A stretch of 64,000 nt of DNA from Micromonospora matsumotoense (GTDB taxonomy: Bacteria > Actinomycetota > Actinomycetes > Mycobacteriales > Micromonosporaceae), in assembly GCF_900091525.1 (NCBI RefSeq), contig NZ_FMCU01000016.1, positions 106,508 through 170,507 of the forward strand, given 5' to 3'. The notes beneath the pieces were generated by a model. The model was not told where the DNA came from and made no database searches. It saw only the letters and a program-made list of their open reading frames with translations. Shown one piece after another: positions 33,415 to 40,649 of this stretch. Position 1 is the first letter of the stretch, and each line of letters starts with the position of its first letter. A program made the translations under genes and the position numbers.

Positions 33415-34641
33415 TCAGCCGACCACCAGCAGGGCGAGCACCGCGGCGACCGTGGCGAGCACCGCGACCACCGCGCTGGTCGCCACGAACCGGCCCCACG
33501 GCACGGTCACCCCGGCGGCCCGGCACCGCTCGAACCACAGCAGGGTCGCCAGCGACGCCCACGGCACCGCCAGCGGGCCGACGTTGGTGCCGATCAGCAG
33601 CGCCAGCAGCCGGGTCTCGTCGCCGGGCGGGAGCACCGCCTCCCCGGCCAGGTAGGCGGGCAGGTTGTTGACCAGGTTGGCCAGGAACGCGCCGGTGCCA
33701 CCGGCCCGCAGCGCCCCCACCGTGCCACCGGCGTCCCCGAGCAGCACCGACACCAGGTCGTCCAGCCCGTGCCGGCCGAGGGTCTGCACCACCAGGAACA
33801 GGCCGGTCACGAAGACCAGCAGCCGCCAGGGCAGCAGTGCCGGGCGCAGGGTACGTCGGGACCGGACCAGGAAGCCGAGCACCACCAGGCCGGCGGCGAC
33901 GGCGGCGGCGACGCCGATCTCCACCCCGGCCAGGATGCCGCCGACGAGCAGCAGGCAGCCGGCGACCGCCGTGCCGAACAGCAGCCGGTCCGCCGGCCGG
34001 TACGGTGGGGGAGGGGTGAACCGCTCGGCGTCGCGTCGACCCCGCCGCCAGTACCAGAGCCACAGCCCCGCCATGGTCACCCCGATCGCCGCGACCTGCG
34101 GCAGCGCCATCCTGGCCGCGTACGCCGCCGGGGCCAGGGCGATCCGGTCGGCGGCGAGCAGGTTGGTCAGGTTCGACACCGGCAGCAGCAGGCTGGCGGT
34201 GTTGGCCAGCCAGACCGTGGTCATCGCCAGCGGCCCCGGGGCGACACCCAGCTTGCGGGCCAGCGCGATCATCACCGGGGTGAGCAGGACCGCGGTGGTG
34301 TCCAGGTTGAGGGCGATGGTGGTGAGCGAGGCGAACCCGACGCAGAGCAGGAACAGGGCGGCGAAGCTGCCCCGGGCGACGATCGCCAGCCGGGTGGCCA
34401 GCACGTCGAACACGCCGGCGACGGCGGTCAACTCGGCGAGCACCACCACCGCGCCGAGGAAGAGCAGCAGCGGCAGGACGCGGTGCAGCGTCGCTGCGGC
34501 GTCGGCCCGGGGGAGCAGCCCGGTGACCACCGCGCCGAGGCCCAGCAGGGCCAGTCCGATCGCCACCCGGTCCAGCGGGTGCAGCCTCGGACGGCGGGGG
34601 CGGTCGGTCGGGACGGGCGGTGTCCCGCCGGCAGGTGTCAC
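33415..34641 (-). CDS. SLC13/ArsB-NhaD superfamily permease
   Basis: This 408-residue integral membrane protein of the ion transporter superfamily has about 10-11 hydrophobic segments. Conserved half-repeat motifs are visible: TTIALNLDTTAVLLTPVMIALAR with SNLTNLLAAD in the first half, and LANLVNNLPAYLAGEAVL with IGTNVGPLAVPWASLATLLW in the second. It probably exchanges or exports an anion such as arsenite, or a dicarboxylate. No arsR or arsC is adjacent, so the substrate is open. GTG 34641 is chosen; upstream codons are in a low-complexity tract. Confidence 0.78.
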   Translation of the reverse strand: MTPAGGTPPVPTDRPRRPRLHPLDRVAIGLALLGLGAVVTGLLPRADAAATLHRVLPLLLFLGAVVVLAELTAVAGVFDVLATRLAIVARGSFAALFLLCVGFASLTTIALNLDTTAVLLTPVMIALARKLGVAPGPLAMTTVWLANTASLLLPVSNLTNLLAADRIALAPAAYAARMALPQVAAIGVTMAGLWLWYWRRGRRDAERFTPPPPYRPADRLLFGTAVAGCLLLVGGILAGVEIGVAAAVAAGLVVLGFLVRSRRTLRPALLPWRLLVFVTGLFLVVQTLGRHGLDDLVSVLLGDAGGTVGALRAGGTGAFLANLVNNLPAYLAGEAVLPPGDETRLLALLIGTNVGPLAVPWASLATLLWFERCRAAGVTVPWGRFVATSAVVAVLATVAAVLALLVVG

Positions 34642-34717
34642 GGCGCACGATCCTCGCACAGCCGGCCCAGGTCCGACGCCGGTCCGCCGGAACTGCCCAC
34701 CCGCCGCTCCCGGCGAC

Positions 34718-34787
34718 CCGCGCACTCTCCGGCGAGCCGCACCCTCCGGCGAGCCGCGCACCCTCCGGTGACCCGCACCCCCGGGCG
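34718..34787. repeat. Short tandem repeat upstream of the permease
   Basis: Three imperfect copies of CCGCGCACCCTCCGGCGAG (17-19 bp, the middle copy lacking two bases) followed by a partial fourth. They lie in the 258 bp gene-free gap between divergent genes. Confidence 0.6.
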
Positions 34788-34899
34788 GTTCCGCGCCGGT
34801 CCGCCGGGAGCGCCCGCACGCCGACCGCACCGCCGGTGCCGCCGACGGCCAACGGTCACGGTGGACATCCCGCCATGCCTGCCCTAGCGTTCAGGAGAT

Positions 34900-35925
34900 A
34901 TGCGCAGGATGCTGCTGGGGGCCGGACTGGCCCTGTTGCTCGTCACCACCGGCTGTGCCGAGGGGAACCCGACCGGCTCGGCCCCCACCGGCCCGACCTC
35001 GACCGACCGGGGCGCCGCGAGCCCGCCGGTCGCCTCCCGACAGGACCCGGAGCAGGCCCGGCGGACGCTGGACAGCCTGCGCAAGGTCGACGACCTGCCG
35101 CTCTACGAGATGACCTACGTCGGCGGGTACGACCCGACGGTGGGCACCGACGCCCGGCCGGAGACCGGCCCGTTCGGTTGCTCCCTCTTCGCCGCCTCCG
35201 GCGACCCGGCCCGGCCGCTGTTCGCCCGCAACTTCGACTGGGACGCCAACCCGGCGATGGTGCTGCGCACCGACCCGCCCGAGGGCTACGCCTCGGTCTC
35301 CCTGGTCGACCTCTCCTATCTCGGGGTGGGCCCGGACCCGACCGGGGACCGTCGGTTGCTCGACGCGCCGCTGCTGCCTTTCGACGGGATGAACGAGCGG
35401 GGGCTGGCCGTCGGGCTGGCCGCCGACGACAACGCGACGGCCGAGCCGGTGCCGGGGCGGCCCACCGTCGGGTCGGTGCGCATTCTGCGGCTGGTGCTGG
35501 ACCGGGCGGCCACGGTGGACGAGGCGGTGGCGCTATTCGGCCGGCACAACCTCGACTTCGACGGCGGGCCGCCGCTGCACTACCTGCTCGCCGACGCGGG
35601 CGGCCGGTCGGCGGTGGTCGAGTTCGTCGACGGGACGATGCGGGTGCAGCGGACGCAGGGGCGGTGGCAGGCGCTGACCAATGTGCCGGTGGTCGACGTA
35701 CCGGAGCAGCAGCGTCGCCGTGACCACCGCTACGGCGTCCTCGCGGCGGCGCTGGACCGGGCCGACGGCCGGGTCGAACCGGCGGCGGCATTGCGCCTGC
35801 TGGACCAGGTCCGGCAGGGGCACACCCGCTGGTCGGTGACGTACGGCCTGCGAGACGGTGAGGTCCGGCTGGTCACCGTGGCCGGCGGTGGCCAGGAGCG
35901 CCGTTACCAGTTGCCGATCCGCTGA
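34900..35925 (+). CDS. Ntn-hydrolase lipoprotein (choloylglycine/linear amide hydrolase-like)
   Basis: This 341-residue lipoprotein has a signal ending in the lipobox VTTGC (Cys19). The body shows FGCSLFAASG, ARNFDWDANPAMVL, FDGMNERGLAVGLAADDN and YLLADAGGRSAVVEFVDG, typical of penicillin V acylase/linear amide C-N hydrolases. The catalytic nucleophile would be the Cys of PFGCSLF at about residue 93, which needs removal of the preceding propeptide or an internal-Cys mechanism. Acyl-homoserine lactone, bile-type or penicillin amides are possible substrates; the sequence does not decide. Confidence 0.78.
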   Translation: MRRMLLGAGLALLLVTTGCAEGNPTGSAPTGPTSTDRGAASPPVASRQDPEQARRTLDSLRKVDDLPLYEMTYVGGYDPTVGTDARPETGPFGCSLFAASGDPARPLFARNFDWDANPAMVLRTDPPEGYASVSLVDLSYLGVGPDPTGDRRLLDAPLLPFDGMNERGLAVGLAADDNATAEPVPGRPTVGSVRILRLVLDRAATVDEAVALFGRHNLDFDGGPPLHYLLADAGGRSAVVEFVDGTMRVQRTQGRWQALTNVPVVDVPEQQRRRDHRYGVLAAALDRADGRVEPAAALRLLDQVRQGHTRWSVTYGLRDGEVRLVTVAGGGQERRYQLPIR

Positions 35926-35952
35926 CCCCTTCACCCACGGCGTCTCCGGGCC

Positions 35953-35988
35953 ACGAACGGCCCGGCCCCAGGGGGCCGGGCCGTTCGT
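35953..35988. terminator. Bidirectional terminator
   Basis: 17 bp arms (ACGAACGGCCCGGCCCC) with a 2 nt centre between convergent genes. Confidence 0.78.
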
Positions 35989-36003
35989 CGTCGGTGGGTC
36001 GGG

Positions 36004-37458
36004 TTACCAGCTGAGGTAGCCGGCCTGGGTCTGCACGTTCAGCTCGGGGACCCGGACCAGATCGGCCGTCCAGGTCCGCCAGTCGTTGAGCTTGAGCACG
36101 TCCAGGCCCTTCTGGATGTCGCTGGAGTAGATGTGCCCGTTGTAGTAGTAGGTCGACCAGGCGCCACCGGTGGTGAGCTGGGTGTCCGACAGCGGCCCCC
36201 GCTCCCAGAAGCCGATCTCCTTCGGGCGGGTCGAGTCGGTGAAGTCCCAGACCGAGACCCCGCCCTGGTACCACGCCTGCACCATGACGTCCTTGCCGAG
36301 GACCGGGATCAGCGAGCCGTTGTGGGCCACGCAGTTCTCGGTGTCGGCGTTGGTGCGGGGAATCTTGAAGTAGCTGCGGAAGACCATTGCCCGGGCGTCA
36401 CCACGGCCGGTGATGTCGTAGATGGCGTCCGCGCCCCGCTGCGGGCCGACGATCTCGTTGCAGGTGGCCGCGCCGCCGCCGCCGAGTTCGTCGGTGAAGA
36501 CCACCTTGGTCCCGGCGTTGTTGAACGTCGCCGAGTGCCAGAACGCGAAGTTGACCGTGTCCCGGACCCGGTTGATCACCCGGGGCGCCTCGCGGTTGCG
36601 GATGTCCAGCAGGACGCCGTCGCCCATGCAGGCACCGGCGGCCAGGTCCTTGGCCGGGTAGGCGGTGATGTCGTGGCAACCGGAGGTGGCCGAGGTCTGA
36701 CCGGGGATGCCCTCGTAGCCACCGTCCGGGAAGAGGTTCGGGGTGGCCACCACGGCCGCCTCGGTCGGCTTCTTCACCGGGACCTTGACGATCGAGATCG
36801 AGTCGTGCGGCGGCTGGCAGTCGGGGAAGTCCGCCCGGGGGCTGTACGACGACACGTACAGGTAGACGGTCTTGCGGTCCTTGCCCGGGACGAGGGTGTG
36901 GGTGTGTGAACCGCAGGCGGTCTCCACCGACTTGATGTAACGCGGAGCGGCCTTGTCACTGATGTCGAAGACCTTGATGCCCTCCCAGGACTCCTTCACC
37001 GTCGCCGGCTGCGCGACGCTGTTGCAGGAGTCGTCGGTGCGGGACGAGTCGGTGGAGAGGAAGAGCAGGTTGCCGTAGACCGAGATGTCGTTCTGCGAGC
37101 CGGCGCAGAGCACCTGCGACACGATCTTGGGGGCGCTGGGGCGGCCGATGTCGTAGATGACGAAGCCGTTGTAGTTGCCGACGAAGGCGTACCGGTCCTG
37201 GAAGGCCATGTCGGTGCCGAGCGCGCTGGTGGTGTCGAACGGGGCCTGCTTGGGCAGGTTGGCCACCTGGCGCAGGTTGGGGCTGCTGGAGATCTCGTCG
37301 ACGGCGAGGCCCGGGGCCGCCGGGGTCACGCCCTCCGTCGCGGTGGCCGGTGCGGCGTTGCTCGCCGGGCTGGTGGCGACGCTCGCCACCAGCAGACCGG
37401 CGGCGACCACGCTGACGATCTTCAGCTGCCGTCGTCGGGGCAGGGAGAACCTGATCAT
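36004..37458 (-). CDS. Secreted LVIVD repeat beta-propeller protein
   Basis: This 484-residue protein has a signal peptide (LKIVSVVAAGLLVASVATSPASNAA) and repeats of the LVIVD type (GFVIYDIGRPSAPKIVSQV, IKVFDISDKAAPRYIKSV, GVLLDIRNREAPRVINRV, GVSVWDFTDSTRPKEIGFW) that should form a beta-propeller. Eight or so cysteines suggest disulfides. The function is unknown; it is likely a cell-surface or secreted binding protein. It is divergent from a DUF305 gene, with a Crp-like palindrome in the shared promoter. Confidence 0.85.
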   Translation of the reverse strand: MIRFSLPRRRQLKIVSVVAAGLLVASVATSPASNAAPATATEGVTPAAPGLAVDEISSSPNLRQVANLPKQAPFDTTSALGTDMAFQDRYAFVGNYNGFVIYDIGRPSAPKIVSQVLCAGSQNDISVYGNLLFLSTDSSRTDDSCNSVAQPATVKESWEGIKVFDISDKAAPRYIKSVETACGSHTHTLVPGKDRKTVYLYVSSYSPRADFPDCQPPHDSISIVKVPVKKPTEAAVVATPNLFPDGGYEGIPGQTSATSGCHDITAYPAKDLAAGACMGDGVLLDIRNREAPRVINRVRDTVNFAFWHSATFNNAGTKVVFTDELGGGGAATCNEIVGPQRGADAIYDITGRGDARAMVFRSYFKIPRTNADTENCVAHNGSLIPVLGKDVMVQAWYQGGVSVWDFTDSTRPKEIGFWERGPLSDTQLTTGGAWSTYYYNGHIYSSDIQKGLDVLKLNDWRTWTADLVRVPELNVQTQAGYLSW

Positions 37459-37519
37459 CGGCGGAACCCTTCGAAAGGGGACGATGCGTATCAGACACCT
37501 TACCGGCCAGTGATGACAG

Positions 37520-37543
37520 TTGATGTGATCTGGGTCACATCAA
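37520..37543. promoter_or_regulatory. Near-consensus Crp/FNR-type operator
   Basis: The perfect inverted repeat TTGATGTGA-N6-TCACATCAA contains TGTGA-N6-TCACA, the Crp consensus, and also fits the Streptomyces Crp pattern GTG-N6-GNCAC. It lies 62 bp from the LVIVD gene start and 55 bp from the DUF305 start. Confidence 0.8.
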
Positions 37544-37597
37544 TCCGCCTTGGTGAATGGATACGATCGCGACGACCTCGATCGGAGGGGGAGTCGC

Positions 37598-38278
37598 ATG
37601 ACCGGCCGCCGTGGACGGACCCTGCTCGCCGTCACAGTCGCCGCCGTCGTCCTGCTGGCGGTCGTGCTGGCCCTGCGCCCCGACGGCGGGTCGACCCCGG
37701 CAGCCGCAGGCCGCACGGCCGCGCCGACTCCGACCCTCCCGGCGGACGCCCCTGCGGTGATCGTGCCCGGCCGGCCGGGGGAGCCCGCCGCGACCCGGCC
37801 CGCGCAGGACGTCCGCGACACCGGCGCCCCTCGCTACAACACCCTCGACGTCTGGTTCGTGCGGATGATGATCCCGCACCACCAACAGGCCCTCCAGTTG
37901 GCCGCGCTCGCCCCCGACCGGGCCGTCAGCGCCCAGGTCAAGGCGATCGCCGCCCGGATCCGGGGTGCGCAGGGACCCGAGGTCGGGCTGCTGCGCGGCT
38001 GGCTCGACGCCCGTGGCCTGGCCGCCGAGGAACCCGGCCACGATCACGGCCGGATGCCGGGCATGCAGTCCCCCGAGGCGGTCCGGCAGCTCACCGCCGC
38101 CCGGGGCGTCGCCTTCGACCGGCTCTTCGTCCAGCTGATGACCGCCCACCACGAGGGCGCGGTGACGATGGCCACCCAGCTACTCTCCGCCGGTGTCGAC
38201 CAGCAGCTCAACGAGTTCGCCAACGCGGTGGCGACCGAGCAGACCGTGGAGATCGCCCGGCTGCGCGAGCTGGTCTGA
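37598..38278 (+). CDS. DUF305 family secreted/anchored protein
   Basis: This 226-residue protein has an N-terminal membrane segment (TLLAVTVAAVVLLAVVLAL) and a DUF305 ferritin-like domain made of two repeats: WFVRMMIPHHQQALQLAALA (about 87-106) and LFVQLMTAHHEGAVTMATQLL (about 170-190), each with the paired histidines of the family. A His-rich linker GHDHGRMPGM lies between. DUF305 proteins are often tied to copper or other metal stress. It starts at ATG 37598 after GGAGGGGGAG. It may share Crp control with the divergent gene. Confidence 0.9.
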   Translation: MTGRRGRTLLAVTVAAVVLLAVVLALRPDGGSTPAAAGRTAAPTPTLPADAPAVIVPGRPGEPAATRPAQDVRDTGAPRYNTLDVWFVRMMIPHHQQALQLAALAPDRAVSAQVKAIAARIRGAQGPEVGLLRGWLDARGLAAEEPGHDHGRMPGMQSPEAVRQLTAARGVAFDRLFVQLMTAHHEGAVTMATQLLSAGVDQQLNEFANAVATEQTVEIARLRELV

Positions 38279-38320
38279 GCCCTGTTCGGCCGGCAGGCCC
38301 GCATCGACGCCGAACGGGGC
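38279..38320 (+). terminator. Terminator after the DUF305 gene
   Basis: 12 bp arms with one G-U pair (GCCCTGTTCGGC) around an 18 nt loop, starting at the stop codon. Confidence 0.55.
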
Positions 38321-38336
38321 ACTACGCTCGGTCACC

Positions 38337-39569
38337 GTGAGCCGTACCCTCTTCGGTCGCCCGCTGCGCGGCGTCGCCTTCGACGTCTGCGTCAGCGCGC
38401 TGGTGGTGCTCTTCACCCTGGTCACAGCGGCGTCCCAGCCCGGGATGTCAGCCCAGCCCGGTGGCTGGTGGGCCGCCCTGGTCGGCCTGGGCATGGCGGT
38501 GGCCCTGCTGTTCCGGCGCGGCCACCCGTCGCTGGTCGCGACGGTGGTCGCCGTGCTGGCGTTGACCCAGGTGGTCGCGGGCTGGGGTCCGCTGGCCTAC
38601 GACGTCGCCGTGCTGATCGCCCTCTACAGCGTGGTCAAGTACGCCGACCGGCTGCGCGACGGCATGGTGGCCGGTGCCGTCGCCGCCGTCGGCGTGCTGC
38701 TGGCCGCCTCGCAGGCCCAGTCCAACGTCGCCTGGTGGGCCACCGCGATCTACTTCGGGCTGATCACCGGCGGGGTGTGGCTGGCCGCGCTGAACGTTCG
38801 TACCCGCCGGCTCTACGTGCTCAGCCTGGAGGAACGGGCCGCCACCCTGGAACGTGAGCGGGAGGCCGAGGCCCGCGCGGCGGTGGTCGGCGAACGGGCC
38901 CGGATCGCCCGCGAGCTGCACGACGTGGTGGCGCACAGCATGGCGGTGATGATCGTGCAGGCCGACGGGGCCCGGCTGCTGTTCGACCGGGACCCGGAGA
39001 CCGCCCGGCACGCGGTGAAGGTCGTGGCCGACACCGGCCGGCAGGCCCTGGAGGAGATGCGTCGGCTGGTCGACGTGTTGCGCGAGCCCAGCCCGCCGGA
39101 GCCGACCACCGGTGCCGGTGCGACCACCCCCAACACCGACCCGGAACGCCGCCGGGCCACCGTCGCCGAGCTGCCCGCGCTGGTGGGCCGGTTCCGCGAC
39201 GCCGGCCTGCGGGTCCGGTACCGGGCCGAGGACGTGCCGGCCACCCTGCCACCCGGGCTCGACCTGACCGTCTACCGGGTGGTGCAGGAGGCCCTCACCA
39301 ACGCCCTCAAGCACGCCGGGGTCGGCGCGGACGTCACGGTGGCGCTCGGCGTCGACGACGACCTGGTGGTCCGGGTGAGCGACGACGGGCGCGGACGCCC
39401 GCCGGCCCGGCCGGCGCCCTCCGGCGGCCACGGCCTGGTCGGGATGCGCGAGCGGGTCGGCGTGTACGACGGCCGACTCACCGCCGGCCCCCGTACCGGT
39501 GGTGGGTGGCAGGTCGAGGTGCGGCTGCCGCTACCGTCGACCCCGGACCCGGAGGTGATCGCGGTATGA
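38337..39569 (+). CDS. NarL-type sensor histidine kinase
   Basis: This 410-residue kinase has about five to six N-terminal membrane segments (DUF7134-like sensor, residues 12-150), a coiled region, a HisKA_3 dimerisation domain with phospho-acceptor His about 195 (ARIARELHDVVAHSMAVM), and a HATPase_c domain (VQEALTNALKHA, then GGHGLVGMRERVGVYDG). No extracellular domain is seen, so it probably senses membrane or envelope stress. The stop overlaps the response regulator start (ATGA). The ligand is unknown. Confidence 0.92.
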   Translation: MSRTLFGRPLRGVAFDVCVSALVVLFTLVTAASQPGMSAQPGGWWAALVGLGMAVALLFRRGHPSLVATVVAVLALTQVVAGWGPLAYDVAVLIALYSVVKYADRLRDGMVAGAVAAVGVLLAASQAQSNVAWWATAIYFGLITGGVWLAALNVRTRRLYVLSLEERAATLEREREAEARAAVVGERARIARELHDVVAHSMAVMIVQADGARLLFDRDPETARHAVKVVADTGRQALEEMRRLVDVLREPSPPEPTTGAGATTPNTDPERRRATVAELPALVGRFRDAGLRVRYRAEDVPATLPPGLDLTVYRVVQEALTNALKHAGVGADVTVALGVDDDLVVRVSDDGRGRPPARPAPSGGHGLVGMRERVGVYDGRLTAGPRTGGGWQVEVRLPLPSTPDPEVIAV

Positions 39570-40231
39570 CGGTGCGAGTGGTGATCGTGGACGACCAGGC
39601 GCTGGTGCGGGCCGGCTTCCGGATGGTGCTCGACTCCCAACCCGACCTGGCGGTCGTCGGTGAGGCGATCGACGGGGCGGACGCGCTGCGGGTGCTGGCC
39701 CGGGTCGAGGCCGACGTGGTGGTGATGGACCTGCGGATGCCGACCATGGACGGGGTGGAGGCGACCCGCCGGATCTGCGCCGCCTCCACCGACGGTCGGC
39801 CCCGGGTGCTGGTGCTCACCACCTTCGACACGGAGGCGGACGCGTTCGCCGCCCTGCGGGCCGGGGCCAGCGGTTTCCTGCTCAAGAACGTGCCCCCGGA
39901 GGAGCTGCTGGCGGCCATCCGGGTGGTCGCCGAGGGCGACTCGGTGGTCGCCCCGTCGATCACCCGCCGGCTGCTGGACCGGTTCGCCGACCGGCTCGGC
40001 CCCGCCCCCGCCGAGGACCCGCGACTGGCCCAGCTCACCGACCGGGAACGGGAGATCCTGCTGCTGGTCGCCCAGGGGCTGGCCAACGCCGAGATCGCCG
40101 CCCGGGTGCACGTCGCCGAGGCGACCGTGAAGACCCACGTCGGCCGGATCCTGGCCAAGCTCCAGCTCCGCGACCGGGTCCAGGTGGTGGTCCTGGCGTA
40201 CGAGAGCGGCCTGGTCACCCCGGGCGGCTGA
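39566..40231 (+). CDS. NarL/LuxR-family response regulator
   Basis: This 221-residue regulator has a receiver domain (VVIVDDQALVRAGF, phospho-Asp about 55 in VVMDLRMPTMDG, Thr/Lys in LTTFD and LLKNVPPEEL) and a C-terminal LuxR helix-turn-helix (LTDREREILLLVAQGLANAEIAARVHVAEATVKTHV). It is coupled to the kinase by a 4 bp overlap. The downstream ABC permease region begins with an 8 bp palindrome that is a likely target of this regulator (inference). Confidence 0.95.
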   Translation: MTVRVVIVDDQALVRAGFRMVLDSQPDLAVVGEAIDGADALRVLARVEADVVVMDLRMPTMDGVEATRRICAASTDGRPRVLVLTTFDTEADAFAALRAGASGFLLKNVPPEELLAAIRVVAEGDSVVAPSITRRLLDRFADRLGPAPAEDPRLAQLTDREREILLLVAQGLANAEIAARVHVAEATVKTHVGRILAKLQLRDRVQVVVLAYESGLVTPGG

Positions 40232-40237
40232 GCCGGG

Positions 40238-40255
40238 GTACGACCTGGGTCGTAC
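40238..40255. promoter_or_regulatory. Perfect palindrome GTACGACC-TG-GGTCGTAC
   Basis: 8 bp perfect arms with a 2 nt centre lie 7 bp after the response regulator stop and about 120 bp before the coupled ORF and ABC permease. The short spacer fits a protein-binding site of a dimeric NarL-type regulator better than a terminator. Confidence 0.5.
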
Positions 40256-40376
40256 GGGTTGCCCCGGTGGGGGACGACCTGCGGGGGAGTCGACCCGAGC
40301 GGCCGGGTGGACGCCGGCCGGTCTTGCGCTGCCTAGCGTCGGTGGGGACCCTGCACCACGCCGACCGGGAGTCTCC

Positions 40377-40649
40377 ATGTCCGTCCCCAGCACCGTCCGT
40401 CCGGCCGCCGGCCGCCCCGCGCCAGTCCCACCCACCGCCGATGTGCACCGGCCCGGCCGGCCCGCTACCGGCCGCCGCACGCCCGTCCGGCCCGCTGCGT
40501 TCGCTCCTGTCCGGCCCGTGGTGCCAGTGCCCGTCGGGCCTGCGGTGCCAGCGTCCGTCCGGTCCGCAGTGCCAGTGCCCGTCGGGCCCGTGGTGCCAGT
40601 GTCCGGCCGGCCCGCCGGGTTCGCGACCGTCGCCCTCGACCGGCGGTGA
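40377..40649 (+). pseudogene. Short Pro/Val-repeat ORF coupled to the permease; possible gutted ABC ATPase gene
   Basis: This is a 90-codon frame from ATG 40377 after GGGAGTC. The first 35 residues (MSVPSTVRPAAGRPAPVPPT) look like a low-complexity leader. Residues 45-76 are four 8-residue units (V-x-P/S-x-V-P-x-x) encoded by 24 bp repeats. The frame ends in a GTGA overlap with the permease start, exactly where the ATP-binding gene of such transporters normally ends. No Walker A, signature or Walker B is present. I suspect the ATPase core was lost, but it could be a genuine small gene. Confidence 0.45.
40509..40604 (+). repeat. Four tandem 24 bp units
   Basis: Four contiguous units of about GTCCGGCCCGTGGTGCCAGT plus four bases, imperfect between copies, keep the reading frame and encode V-R-P-V-V-P-V-P-like octapeptides. 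Confidence 0.85.
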
